NCBI GenBank assembly: GCA_902570125.1
Contig: CACFXK010000001.1
Location: 62,001-126,000, forward strand
Direction of reading: 5' to 3'
DNA length: 64,000 nucleotides
DNA from: an uncultured Pelagibacteraceae bacterium
GTDB taxonomy: Bacteria; Pseudomonadota; Alphaproteobacteria; Pelagibacterales; Pelagibacteraceae
Part shown: positions 9,706-19,833 of the stretch, piece after piece
How the letters are laid out: the number at the start of each line of letters is the position of its first letter
Numbering within the stretch: the first letter of the stretch is position 1
Notes under the pieces: generated by a model
Told to the model about the DNA's origin: nothing
What the model saw: only the letters and a program-made list of their open reading frames with translations
Databases searched by the model: none
Position numbers and translations under genes: made by a program

Positions 9706-10412
9706 ATAAATAATTTTTCGTATATTTCAAAATCAGTTAAATGCTTAAATTCACCTTTATGCTCATAACCATAAAGTTTACTTTCTCTCAAAAGAGCATC
9801 CCATATTTCGGATATAGGAAAATAATTTAATTGTTTATGTAATATTAATTCCTTATTAAATATTTGACATCCAGTATATTTAAAATTGTTTATTTTTTCC
9901 TTTAGAAGGATATTTTTTTTTATCTCAAAATCTCCATTAAATCTTTTATCAAAACATGTCGAGTTATTTACAATTAATAAAATGTTTTTAATTTTTCTTT
10001 CAAAGTAAATTTTCTCCATTTTATCAATTGAGTTGATATAACTATCATCCCAAATTGTATCTGGATTAATTACCAGAACATCATTCTCATTAGATTTTTT
10101 TATAAGACTTAGAGTACCACCTCCTGTTCCTAAGATTGTCTCACCATCATCTACAATTTCAATATTTATTGGAAAATTTTTACTATTAATAAAATCAATG
10201 ATCTTTTCTTTTAAATAAAAAACATTAATTTTAATTTTTTCGATTTTTATTTTTATAAGAAAATTAATTGTATTTTCTAATAAGGTTTTATTTTTATAAA
10301 CTATTAATGGCTTAGGTAAACTGTCTGTTATCGGTTGTACTCTCTTGCCAAATCCAGCACAGAGTATTAGGGCAGTTTTAATTTTCATAAGATTTTCTAA
10401 TTTTTCTATCAA
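9702..10412 (-). CDS. Sugar nucleotidyltransferase, MurU-like
   Basis: ALILCAGFGKRVQPITDSLPKPLIVYKNKTLLE; GTGGGTLSL; beside amgK-like kinase. Confidence 0.8.
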   Translation of the reverse strand: MIEKLENLMKIKTALILCAGFGKRVQPITDSLPKPLIVYKNKTLLENTINFLIKIKIEKIKINVFYLKEKIIDFINSKNFPINIEIVDDGETILGTGGGTLSLIKKSNENDVLVINPDTIWDDSYINSIDKMEKIYFERKIKNILLIVNNSTCFDKRFNGDFEIKKNILLKEKINNFKYTGCQIFNKELILHKQLNYFPISEIWDALLRESKLYGYEHKGEFKHLTDFEIYEKLFI

Positions 10413-11328
10413 AATTTTTACTTAAAAGGTAATTTAAGTCTTTAAATATTGGATTATTCAAAGTTCTGTAATCGATCAAATCCCATGCATAAGGTATAAG
10501 TTTAAGATATTGATTTTTTTTATCTCTTACAGATAATCTAGTAAATATGCCAATTATTTTTAAATTCCTTAATACAGATAAGATCTCAAAGTCATTTTTG
10601 AACTTTTTAAGATTATATTTTTTGTTTTTTTTTATGAATTCATCAAAAATATAATTTTTAGTCTTTATGTCTGTTTTAAACCTAACATCATCGATAAGAG
10701 AAGCTAAATCATATGCAATATTACCATATACAGCATCTTGACTATCTATCAGCCCTAAACCTTTTTTAGTAATCATTAAATTAGATATATGAAAATCTCG
10801 ATGTACAAAAACTTTATTTTTATAATAGATATTATTTAGTAATTTTTTAAATATTTTATAAAATTTAATTTTTAAAATCTTAATTTTTCCTCTTTTAACA
10901 TATTTTGGTAAATACCAATCTAAAAATAAATTAGACTCATCTAATAATTTTTTTAATGAATAGTCTGGCACTTTATAATTAGTTTTCAAAAATGTTTTTT
11001 GATATTTAGTTTTTATATTTTTCATTTTGATTAATAAATTTAAAATTTTTTTATAATAAATTTTTTTATTTACTGTTTTTTTTTGAAATTTTTTAAAAAC
11101 TGTTAAATCACCAAAGTCTTCAATCTCAATATAATTATTTTTGTAATTCTGAGATATTAATTTAGGGGCTAAAATATTTTTTTTAATTAATATTTTATTA
11201 ACAGCATCATATTCTAATAAATTACTTTTTTTGTTTTTTACACAATGAACAAGAATATATTTTTTTCCTCTATAAAAATTTCTAAATGATGCATCTCCTG
11301 TTAGTTTTTTTAACTTATTTAAATTCAT
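10378..11328 (-). CDS. Aminoglycoside phosphotransferase-family kinase, AmgK-like
   Basis: VFVHRDFHISNLMITKKGLGLIDSQDAVYGNIAYDLASL kinase motifs. Confidence 0.8.
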   Translation of the reverse strand: MNLNKLKKLTGDASFRNFYRGKKYILVHCVKNKKSNLLEYDAVNKILIKKNILAPKLISQNYKNNYIEIEDFGDLTVFKKFQKKTVNKKIYYKKILNLLIKMKNIKTKYQKTFLKTNYKVPDYSLKKLLDESNLFLDWYLPKYVKRGKIKILKIKFYKIFKKLLNNIYYKNKVFVHRDFHISNLMITKKGLGLIDSQDAVYGNIAYDLASLIDDVRFKTDIKTKNYIFDEFIKKNKKYNLKKFKNDFEILSVLRNLKIIGIFTRLSVRDKKNQYLKLIPYAWDLIDYRTLNNPIFKDLNYLLSKNFDRKIRKSYEN

Positions 11329-11794
11329 TAATTATTTTTTTATTTTTAGAAATTATTGTAAGATAACGCTCAGTATAGCTTTGATTATATTTGAATATTA
11401 AACTAATACTATTTTTAATTTTTATTTTTTTTGCTATTTCGGGCCACTCAATTAAGGTTATTTGTTTTTTTAAATTTTCTTGGATACCTAAGTTATTGAG
11501 CTCTTTTTCATTTTTAATTCTATATAAATCGTAGTGTTTTATTAAAATTTTTTTTATCTGATACTCATTAGTAATATTAAAAGTTGGACTAGGAACTTCC
11601 GATATTTCCTTTCTGTTTTTTCTTTGAAGAGAATTAATAATGTATTTAATGAAAGTAGTTTTCCCTACGCCTAGATTGCCAGTTAAAAGTATGAAATCTC
11701 CTAGATTAATGAACTTACATAAGCGTTCAGCTACAAGTTTAGTATCTTTTTCTTTAGAAATATTTATTTTGCCACTTCTAGTAGCGATAAGCAT
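11315..11794 (-). CDS. tsaE: tRNA threonylcarbamoyladenosine biosynthesis protein TsaE
   Basis: [36 protein letters not shown]. Confidence 0.92.
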   Translation of the reverse strand: MLIATRSGKINISKEKDTKLVAERLCKFINLGDFILLTGNLGVGKTTFIKYIINSLQRKNRKEISEVPSPTFNITNEYQIKKILIKHYDLYRIKNEKELNNLGIQENLKKQITLIEWPEIAKKIKIKNSISLIFKYNQSYTERYLTIISKNKKIINEFK

Positions 11795-13064
11795 GAGGCT
11801 TGTATGGTCCCTCTGGTGTTACACTTATATAATCAGCTTGCTCTTTAGATAATGGTGTTAATTTTGCACCAACTTTATCTAAGTGAAGTCTTGCAACCTT
11901 TTCATCTAAGTGTTTAGGAAGCACATAAACTTTATTTTCATAGTTATCTGAATTATTCCAAAGCTCAATTTGAGCAATTACCTGGTTAGTAAATGATGCA
12001 CTCATAACAAAACTTGGGTGACCAGTTCCACAACCTAAATTTACAAGTCTTCCTTCAGCTAACAAAATTAATCTTTTGTCATCTGGGAATGTTATTTCAT
12101 GAACTTGGGGTTTTACTTCATCCCATTTATAGTTTTTTAGAGCTTCAACTTGTATTTCATTATCAAAGTGACCGATATTACATAGAATAGATCTATCTTT
12201 CATAGCTCTCATATGATCTGCGGTTACCACATCTTTATTTCCAGTTGCAGTTACGACAATATCTGCTTGACCAATCATTTCATCCATTAAAACTACTTCG
12301 TAACCTTCCATAGCAGCTTGCAATGCACAAATAGGATCAGTTTCAGTAACTAATACTCTTGCTCCGCTTTGTCTTAAAGATGCTGCACTACCTTTTCCAA
12401 CATCACCAAAGCCTGCTACTATTGCAACTTTTCCTGACATCATTACATCAGTAGCTCTTTTAATTCCATCAACTAAACTCTCCCTACATCCATATAAGTT
12501 ATCAAATTTTGATTTTGTGACTGAGTCGTTTACGTTAATTGCTGGCACTAACAATTGACCTTGTTCTTCCATTTTTTTAAGTGCTAGAACCCCTGTTGTC
12601 GTTTCTTCACTTAATCCTTTTACGCCTTTTAATAAATCTTTATAATCTTTATGCATAAGTGCAGTGAGATCTCCACCATCATCTAAAATCATGTTAGGTA
12701 TCCAATCTTTTTTACCCTCAATTGTTTGTTTTACACACCACCAGTATTCTTCCTCTGTCTCACCCTTCCATGCAAATACTGGGATACCAGCTTTTGCAAT
12801 TGCTGCTGCTGCATGATCTTGTGTTGAAAATATATTGCATGAAGACCATCTACATTCTGCACCTAAATCAACTAGAGTTTCAATCAAAACTGCTGTTTGA
12901 ATTGTCATATGAAGACAACCTAAAATTCTTGCACCTTTAAGTGGATTTTTGCCTTTATATTCGGCTCTAACTGCCATTAATCCTGGCATTTCAGTCTCTG
13001 CTAGAGAGATTTCTTTTCTTCCAAATTCTGCTTCGTTAATATCTTTTACTTTATAATCTGTCAT
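11778..13064 (-). CDS. ahcY: Adenosylhomocysteinase
   Basis: full-length [45 protein letters not shown]-terminal KPHAYRY. Confidence 0.97.
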   Translation of the reverse strand: MTDYKVKDINEAEFGRKEISLAETEMPGLMAVRAEYKGKNPLKGARILGCLHMTIQTAVLIETLVDLGAECRWSSCNIFSTQDHAAAAIAKAGIPVFAWKGETEEEYWWCVKQTIEGKKDWIPNMILDDGGDLTALMHKDYKDLLKGVKGLSEETTTGVLALKKMEEQGQLLVPAINVNDSVTKSKFDNLYGCRESLVDGIKRATDVMMSGKVAIVAGFGDVGKGSAASLRQSGARVLVTETDPICALQAAMEGYEVVLMDEMIGQADIVVTATGNKDVVTADHMRAMKDRSILCNIGHFDNEIQVEALKNYKWDEVKPQVHEITFPDDKRLILLAEGRLVNLGCGTGHPSFVMSASFTNQVIAQIELWNNSDNYENKVYVLPKHLDEKVARLHLDKVGAKLTPLSKEQADYISVTPEGPYKPHAYRY

Positions 13065-13106
13065 AAGGTAGGGCTTGTAACAACTTTATTTATATTAATC
13101 AACTTT

Positions 13107-14609
13107 TCATTGGGTCGCCGGGAAAATTATTTCAACTTTTGCACCCTTATCTTTATTATTTTCAGCTTTAATTTGTCCATTATGCAATTCAACTAAGTTT
13201 TTCACTATATTTAAGCCCAAGCCAGAGTGTTCTCCAAAATTTTGAGGTCTATTACTGTAAAATCTGTTGAAAATTTTAGTAGTATCCTTCTCATTAAAAC
13301 CAGTCCCCTCGTCAATTACGACAAGTCTTGGCTTGCCTTCTTTGTCTTTGCTGACCTCTACTATAATCTCTTGATTCTCGTCGCTAAAAGAAATTGAATT
13401 TTCAAGTAAATTTGCAATAATTTGTTCTATCCTATTGTTGATACCAAGTATAAAATAATTTTCAGATCCATTAGACTTTAATCTTATTTGTATTTTTCTT
13501 TTTGAATTATAAATATTGTTAAAATCATCAACTACAGATTTTGCAATATCCTTTATATCAATTTTTTGCATTGTTTCTGTGGAAATTACTGCCTCATCTT
13601 TCAGCATTTGAGAATAATCAGTAATCAATCTTTCTATTCTCTCAACATCATGTGATACTATATTAATTAATTTTTCTCTTTTAGTTTTATCCTCTGTTTC
13701 TGAAATTATCTCAGATGCACTTTTTAATGAGGCAAGAGGATTTCTAATTTCATGAAGTAAGTCTGTTGAATAATTTTCAGCAGTTGTAATTCTTTTATTT
13801 AACTCACTAGTCATTTCATCAAGTGATTTTGACAATATTCCTAACTCATCATTTCTTGTTTTAACCCTTTCTATATCTGTTTTTTCGTTACTTTTATCTT
13901 TTATGATTTTTGTATAAGTAACTAAATTTTTAATTGGTTTTAAAAAATATCTATTTAAGACATATGAAAAAATAATGATAACCAAAAGTACCACAAGAGC
14001 TGTTCTAATAATAAAGTTCTCTCTCTCCTCAATTAGTGCAATTATATTATCAGCATTTTCAGATATAAGAATAAAACCTTTGTTATTTAAATTATTAATA
14101 CTCTTAATACTAAAAATAAAAAACTGTCCTTGGATTTGTTTTAAATTTGTTAAAGATTTTTCAGATCCTGATAAATAATACTCATTAAGATCTTCATCAA
14201 AAAATGTTTCATTTTCATTTTCTTGATTATTAAAATTTTTCTCTTTTGGCTCTTCAGTTAATTCTTCAATTAATAACGTTGAGGATGGAATAGATCTTGT
14301 ATCGCCAATCCAATTTAATTTATCATCAAAAAATATTACTCTATCTAGTTTTTCAAAGTATGGAAATCGAGATTTTTTGGAAAACAAAAATTCGCTTATT
14401 CCATACTCATTTAATTTAATATTTGATTTTTCAAGATTTAATATTGTTTGAGTTATTATATTTGTATGATTTTTTTGTTTTTCATTAATCAAATTTTTTT
14501 TAATAGCACCTAAGTAAAAGAACGTGATTATTATTATAAATATAAAGACTACTAGATTAATAAATAAAAATTTCTGTAATATAGAGAGATTTTTTAGTAT
14601 TTTTCCCAT
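13107..14609 (-). CDS. Sensor histidine kinase, ChvG-like
   Basis: two TM segments, HAMP, LLHEIRNPLASLKSASEI H-box, HSGLGLNIVKNLVELHNG ATPase. Confidence 0.85.
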   Translation of the reverse strand: MGKILKNLSILQKFLFINLVVFIFIIIITFFYLGAIKKNLINEKQKNHTNIITQTILNLEKSNIKLNEYGISEFLFSKKSRFPYFEKLDRVIFFDDKLNWIGDTRSIPSSTLLIEELTEEPKEKNFNNQENENETFFDEDLNEYYLSGSEKSLTNLKQIQGQFFIFSIKSINNLNNKGFILISENADNIIALIEERENFIIRTALVVLLVIIIFSYVLNRYFLKPIKNLVTYTKIIKDKSNEKTDIERVKTRNDELGILSKSLDEMTSELNKRITTAENYSTDLLHEIRNPLASLKSASEIISETEDKTKREKLINIVSHDVERIERLITDYSQMLKDEAVISTETMQKIDIKDIAKSVVDDFNNIYNSKRKIQIRLKSNGSENYFILGINNRIEQIIANLLENSISFSDENQEIIVEVSKDKEGKPRLVVIDEGTGFNEKDTTKIFNRFYSNRPQNFGEHSGLGLNIVKNLVELHNGQIKAENNKDKGAKVEIIFPATQ

Positions 14610-14614
14610 AATTA

Positions 14615-15319
14615 TTATTTAACATTCCATCTATATCCACTTCCATATCTTGTTTCAATTGCTGAAAAATCACCATCTACCTTTTTAAATTTTTTTCTTA
14701 TTCTTTTAACATGACTATCAATAGTCCTATCCTCGATATCTGTATCTTCTCGATAAGCTACATCCATGAGCAAGGCTCTCTCTTTAATCATTCCAGGTCT
14801 TTTTGCTAGCTCCTCAACAATTTTAAATTCTGTTGTAGTAAGTTTATCAGGCAATTGTTTACCATCCCACTCACATTCAAGTTGGGAAGGATCTAATTTT
14901 AACTTACCATGAGAAATTACATTTTTATTCTCTTCTATATTGATGTCCTTATCTTTTTTTCTTAATTGCACTTTAATTCTTTCAACTAAAACTTTGGTTG
15001 AAAATCCTCCAGTTTTACCAACAAAATCATCTGCTCCGAGTTTTAAACCACTAACCTCGTCTGTTACTTCATCTTTAGAAGTTAAAAAAATAACTGGCAT
15101 AGAAGTTTTTTTTCTAAGTTTTCTTAGAAGTTCTTCGCCATCCATTCTTGGCATTTTAATATCAATCACAGCAAGGTCTGGTGGTGTTCTTGATAATCCA
15201 ACAAGAGCATTTTCACCATCAATATAAGTTTGAACTTTAAAACCTTCCTTTTCTAAAGCCATCTGGACAGATGTTAACAGATTTCGATCATCATCTACTA
15301 ACGCAATTGTTTGTGACAT
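14615..15319 (-). CDS. OmpR-family response regulator, ChvI-like
   Basis: LVDDDRNLL, VIDIKMPRMDGEELL, C-terminal wHTH TIDSHVKRIRKKFK; adjacent to kinase. Confidence 0.88.
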   Translation of the reverse strand: MSQTIALVDDDRNLLTSVQMALEKEGFKVQTYIDGENALVGLSRTPPDLAVIDIKMPRMDGEELLRKLRKKTSMPVIFLTSKDEVTDEVSGLKLGADDFVGKTGGFSTKVLVERIKVQLRKKDKDINIEENKNVISHGKLKLDPSQLECEWDGKQLPDKLTTTEFKIVEELAKRPGMIKERALLMDVAYREDTDIEDRTIDSHVKRIRKKFKKVDGDFSAIETRYGSGYRWNVK

Positions 15320-15369
15320 AAATTAGATTAAAAATACTAAATTGTTCAGATTAGGGCAATTGTTTGTTT

Positions 15370-18144
15370 TCAATGAAGTTCTCCCCAGTTTTCTCCAATA
15401 TTCATATCGACTAAAAGAGGTATTGAAAATGAGTGAAGTTCGCTATCTTTAACACTCAACATCAAATCCTTAATTAATTTAATACTTTTTTTTGTTTCTT
15501 TTGAGCTTTCTTCGAAAATTAACTCATCGTGTATTTGTAACAACATTTTTAGACTATTATTTTTATTATTAGAGATTTCTTTATTTATCCTGATCATTGC
15601 TAATCTCATTATCTCCGATGCTGACCCTTGAATTGGAGCATTTATCGCTGCCCTCTCCTGAAAATTTCTTACATTGAAATTTTTATCGTTAATTCCAGTG
15701 AGATGTGTTTTTCTTCCAAATATATTACTTACATAGCCACTTTTTCTACAAAAATTTACAGTTGTTTTCATATAATCTTTGATTTCTGGAAATTTTTTAA
15801 AATAAGAATTTAAAAATTCTTCTGCTTCATTGTTCGAAACATTGATTTGTTTAGCTAAACCATATTGTGATATGCCATAAATAATCCCAAAGTTGATTGC
15901 TTTTGCTTTTCTTCTTGTTTCTGAGTCAATTTTATTAATTTCTTTTCCAAAAACCTGACTAGCTGTCAAAGTATGAATATCCTCATTATTTAAAAACGCC
16001 TTTTTCAAATGTTTTACATCTGCTAAATCTGCCAAAATTCTCATTTCAACTTGATTGTAGTCTGCTGAAATCAATTTATTATTTTTTTCAGAAACAAAGG
16101 CTTTCCTTATATCCTTACCATCATCTGATTTTATTGGAATATTTTGTAAATTTGGATCACTAGATGCAAGTCTACCTGTTGTAGTAGCTGCTAACAAAAA
16201 AGATGTATGAACTCTTTTTGTATTTTGATTTATATGTTCTGGCAATGCATCTGAGTAAGTATTTTTAAGTTTACTAATTTGCCTCCACTCCAGGATGAGT
16301 TTTGGAAATTCATAACCTTTAAAAGCTAAGTCCTCTAAAACTGAAGCACTAGTAGCAAAACTTCCTTTCTTTGTTTTTTTTAAAGCTGCTATTTTTAAAT
16401 CGTTATACATTATTTCACCAAGTTGCTTCGTTGATCCAATGTTAAATGTCTTCTTTGAAATCTTAAAAATAGATTTTTCTAATTTTTTAATTTTAGTTGA
16501 AAATTTTGAAGACAGTTTGTTAAGTGAAGATTTATCAAGCTTAATACCTTTTATCTCCATCTCTGCTAGTATTTTAATTAATGGTTTTTCAAATAACTCA
16601 TAAATATTCAATAATTTTTCTGCTTTTAATGATTTTAAAAAAATTTTGTATAATCTAAATGTAATATCTGCATCTTCAGCCGCATAATCTTTAGCTTCAG
16701 ATACATTAACTTCAGAAAAATTAAGTTGTTTTTTACCCGTCCCAACTAAATCTTTAAATTTAATAGTTTTATGACCTAGATGGATCTCTGAAAGAGTGTC
16801 CATATTATGCCTATTTTTACCAGCATCTAGTGTGTAAGACATAAGCATAGTATCTTCCATGGAATTCAAAGTGATTCCGCGGTGATAAAAGACAATAAAA
16901 TCAAACTTAATATTTTGTCCTACTTTTTTTATGCTCTCATCCTCTAAATAATTCTTTAAAATACTTAAGACTTTTTTTTCGTCAAGATTATTTCCACTAC
17001 GGTGATTTAATGGAATGTAACATGCATTTCCAATTCTGTTAGAGATTGAAATACCTACTAACTTTGCTGTATGAGGGTCTAATGAAGTTGTTTCAGTATC
17101 TATTGCAAATTCACCTGTTTCCTCAGATTGTTTCATCCAATCTTCAATTTCCTTCTCATTTTTAATTAATTGATAATTTTTTTTCTTAATTTCCGATATT
17201 TTTTCTGAATGTTTCTCAATATCTTTAGTTAAAGAATTATTTGTATCCCCATACTTTGATATGGCAGAACTCAATAGCCTATTAAATTCCATTTCTCTTA
17301 GAAAAGAATAAAGTTTATTTTGATCAACACTTTTCAATATGAATTCTTCAATTTTATTTTTTACAGGCACATCTTTTTTTAATGTGACAAGTTTTTTACT
17401 AATTATTGCATCGTCCTTGTTATCTATTAAAGTTTCTCTTCTTTTATTTTGTTTTATTTTTGATGCATTATTTAATAAATTTTCTAAAGTTCCATATTGA
17501 TTTATCAATTCAGCGGCAGTTTTAATTCCTATACCAGGTACACCAGGTACATTATCTGTGCTATCACCAGCTAAAGATTGGACATCTATTACTTTTTCTG
17601 GAGTAACTCCAAATTTATTGTGGACATCGTCTTGATTTATAAATTTATTCTTCATTGGATCATAAATTCTCACTCCTTTTTTATAAAGCTGCATTAAATC
17701 CTTGTCTGAAGAAACAATTGTTACCTTTGCACCTAAGTCTAGAATTTTTTCTACATATGTTGCAATTAAATCATCTGCCTCATAATTGATTAACTCAATT
17801 GAAGGTAAATTAAAGGCTTTTACAGATTTCCTGATGTATTCAAATTGAGGAATTAGATCGTCAGGTGCATCAGATCTATTTCCTTTATAGTCTGAATATA
17901 TTTCATTTCTAAAATTTTTTCTAGCAGAGTCAAATATTACTGCAAAGTGTGTTGGTTTTTCTAAATTATCATCTGATTTAGAGTCCTCTAATAATTTAAA
18001 AAGCATGTTGCAAAAACCGCTGACAGCACCAACTGGCAATCCATCACTTTTTCTAGTTAAAGGAGGAAGGGCATAATATGCTCTAAAAATGTATCCTGAA
18101 CCATCTATTAAGTAAAAATGGTCACTTTTTTTAATTTTCTCCAT
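15370..18144 (-). CDS. polA: DNA polymerase I
   Basis: FEN domain, 3'-5' exo FAIDTETTSLDP, polymerase SADYNQVEMRILA and QIHDELIFE. Confidence 0.96.
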   Translation of the reverse strand: MEKIKKSDHFYLIDGSGYIFRAYYALPPLTRKSDGLPVGAVSGFCNMLFKLLEDSKSDDNLEKPTHFAVIFDSARKNFRNEIYSDYKGNRSDAPDDLIPQFEYIRKSVKAFNLPSIELINYEADDLIATYVEKILDLGAKVTIVSSDKDLMQLYKKGVRIYDPMKNKFINQDDVHNKFGVTPEKVIDVQSLAGDSTDNVPGVPGIGIKTAAELINQYGTLENLLNNASKIKQNKRRETLIDNKDDAIISKKLVTLKKDVPVKNKIEEFILKSVDQNKLYSFLREMEFNRLLSSAISKYGDTNNSLTKDIEKHSEKISEIKKKNYQLIKNEKEIEDWMKQSEETGEFAIDTETTSLDPHTAKLVGISISNRIGNACYIPLNHRSGNNLDEKKVLSILKNYLEDESIKKVGQNIKFDFIVFYHRGITLNSMEDTMLMSYTLDAGKNRHNMDTLSEIHLGHKTIKFKDLVGTGKKQLNFSEVNVSEAKDYAAEDADITFRLYKIFLKSLKAEKLLNIYELFEKPLIKILAEMEIKGIKLDKSSLNKLSSKFSTKIKKLEKSIFKISKKTFNIGSTKQLGEIMYNDLKIAALKKTKKGSFATSASVLEDLAFKGYEFPKLILEWRQISKLKNTYSDALPEHINQNTKRVHTSFLLAATTTGRLASSDPNLQNIPIKSDDGKDIRKAFVSEKNNKLISADYNQVEMRILADLADVKHLKKAFLNNEDIHTLTASQVFGKEINKIDSETRRKAKAINFGIIYGISQYGLAKQINVSNNEAEEFLNSYFKKFPEIKDYMKTTVNFCRKSGYVSNIFGRKTHLTGINDKNFNVRNFQERAAINAPIQGSASEIMRLAMIRINKEISNNKNNSLKMLLQIHDELIFEESSKETKKSIKLIKDLMLSVKDSELHSFSIPLLVDMNIGENWGELH

Positions 18145-18194
18145 AATGTAATGATATCTTAATTTTTATAAATGTAATAAATGTATGCCCTCAT

Positions 18195-19124
18195 ATGAAT
18201 AAAAAAAACGTTTTAACTGTTAAAAACTTGAATAAAGTTTATTCAAAAAATGGTTCGAAACAAACTCATGCGCTTAATAATTTAAACTTAGAGGTGAAAG
18301 AAGGTGAAATTTTTGGTCTATTAGGACCAAATGGCGCTGGAAAGAGTACATTTATAAACATATTAGGTGGATCAGTTGTAAAAACTGGTGGTGAAGTAAA
18401 CGTTTGGGGGTTTAACTTAGACAAAAACCCTAGACAAGTTAGAGCCTCTATTGGAATTGTTCCACAAGAGGTAAACTTTGATCCATTTTTTAGTCCTAGA
18501 AAACTCTTAGAGCTTCAAGCAGGACTATACGGAATTAGAGAAAAAGATAGAATTACAGATACTATATTGAAGTTGGTATCATTAGAGGAACAAGCTGACA
18601 GTTATGCTAGAGCCTTATCTGGTGGTATGAAGAGGAGATTACTTGTAGCAAAAGCGATGGTGCATCAACCTCCAATTATAATTTTAGACGAGCCTACCGC
18701 TGGAGTTGATGTGGAGCTGAGAAATACATTGTGGGAAAATGTGAAATCTTTGAACAAACAAGGTGTAACAACAATACTAACAACTCATTACCTTGAGGAA
18801 GCAGAAAAAATGTGTGATAGAATTGGAATCCTTAGTGGAGGAAAATTAGTTGCTTTAGATACGACTAAAAATCTCTTGGAAAGAATTCAAACAAAAATTG
18901 TATATGTCACCACAGATAAAAAAACTAATATCAAGGACAACACTTTTGAATCATTAAAAGTTATATCAAATGACGGAAACAGGTTAGTTTTATCATATGA
19001 GAAGAGTAAACTAAGTATAGACTCAATAATCTCGGAAATTAAAAAACAAGATATAAAAATACAAGATATTTCAACTGATGATGGAGATCTTGAAGATGTA
19101 TTTTTAAGACTTACAAAAAATTAA
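18195..19124 (+). CDS. ABC transporter ATP-binding protein
   Basis: Walker A GPNGAGKST, signature LSGGMKRRLLVAKA, Walker B IIILDEPTAGVD. Confidence 0.93.
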   Translation: MNKKNVLTVKNLNKVYSKNGSKQTHALNNLNLEVKEGEIFGLLGPNGAGKSTFINILGGSVVKTGGEVNVWGFNLDKNPRQVRASIGIVPQEVNFDPFFSPRKLLELQAGLYGIREKDRITDTILKLVSLEEQADSYARALSGGMKRRLLVAKAMVHQPPIIILDEPTAGVDVELRNTLWENVKSLNKQGVTTILTTHYLEEAEKMCDRIGILSGGKLVALDTTKNLLERIQTKIVYVTTDKKTNIKDNTFESLKVISNDGNRLVLSYEKSKLSIDSIISEIKKQDIKIQDISTDDGDLEDVFLRLTKN

Positions 19125-19125
19125 A

Positions 19126-19689
19126 TTATCTAGGAGATCTTTTAGACAGTATTCTTTGAAGAGTTCTTCTATGCATCTTTAGTCTTCTTGCAGTTTCTGA
19201 TACATTTCTGTTACATAACTCAAAAACTCTATGTATGTGCTCCCATTTTACTCTATCCGCTGACATTGGGTTCTCAGGAGGGGCTGGTTTTTGATTTGGA
19301 TCAGCTAAAAGTGCTTTTTCAACATCATCTGCATCTGCTGGCTTAGCAATATAATCAATTGCTCCCTCTTTAATTGCAGCAACTGCAGTAGGAATGTTAC
19401 CATATCCAGTTAACATAATAATTCTACTTTTAATGTTCCCTTTTTGAATTTCTTTTACTACCTCTAGTCCATTACCATCATTTAATCTAAGATCCACAAC
19501 AGCAAATGCTGGACTTTTTGATTTTACGGTCTCAATACCAATTTTTACACTCTCAGCTTGTGTAACTGTAAAACCTTTTTTTTCCATAGCTCTAGCCAAT
19601 CTTTGTCTAAATGGATTGTCATCGTCTACTATCAAAAGCGATTTATCCTCGAAATCACTTAATTTTTGAAGTGGTGGCTGGTTAATCAT
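19126..19689 (-). CDS. regA: RegA/PrrA/ActR-family response regulator
   Basis: VVDLRLNDGNGLEVV; Fis-type HTH NVSETARRLKMHRRTLQRILSKRSPR. Confidence 0.9.
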   Translation of the reverse strand: MINQPPLQKLSDFEDKSLLIVDDDNPFRQRLARAMEKKGFTVTQAESVKIGIETVKSKSPAFAVVDLRLNDGNGLEVVKEIQKGNIKSRIIMLTGYGNIPTAVAAIKEGAIDYIAKPADADDVEKALLADPNQKPAPPENPMSADRVKWEHIHRVFELCNRNVSETARRLKMHRRTLQRILSKRSPR

Positions 19690-19773
19690 AGCCCTTATAT
19701 GGAAGTAAATTTTAATATTTCAATAGCATTATTTACTTTACATTATTAATTATTTCCCATAAATGCTGCATTT

Positions 19774-19812
19774 ATGAAACTTGCATACGTGATATGCAGG
19801 TTTTTTTTGTAA
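19774..19812 (+). CDS. Candidate 12-aa leader peptide MKLAYVICRFFL upstream of the ornithine decarboxylase gene
   Basis: ATG...TAA frame spanning the hairpin and T-tract of the leader; stop at 19810-19812. Confidence 0.35.
   Translation: MKLAYVICRFFL
19780..19808 (+). terminator. Terminator-like hairpin in the decarboxylase leader
   Basis: 8-bp stem CTTGCATA/TATGCAGG (one G-U), loop CGTGA, followed by TTTTTTTT. Confidence 0.55.
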
Positions 19813-19833
19813 ATTTTTTTTAGAGGTGCAGAT

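Noticed and set aside
13065-13106. Possible SAM/SAH riboswitch upstream of ahcY
   Set aside because: Only a 42-nt gap and no recognisable SAH, SAM-II or SAM-V core sequence on the minus strand
18251-18261. GGTTCGAAAC resembling a tRNA T-arm
   Set aside because: Inside the ABC ATPase CDS with no acceptor stem, D-arm or anticodon arm around it
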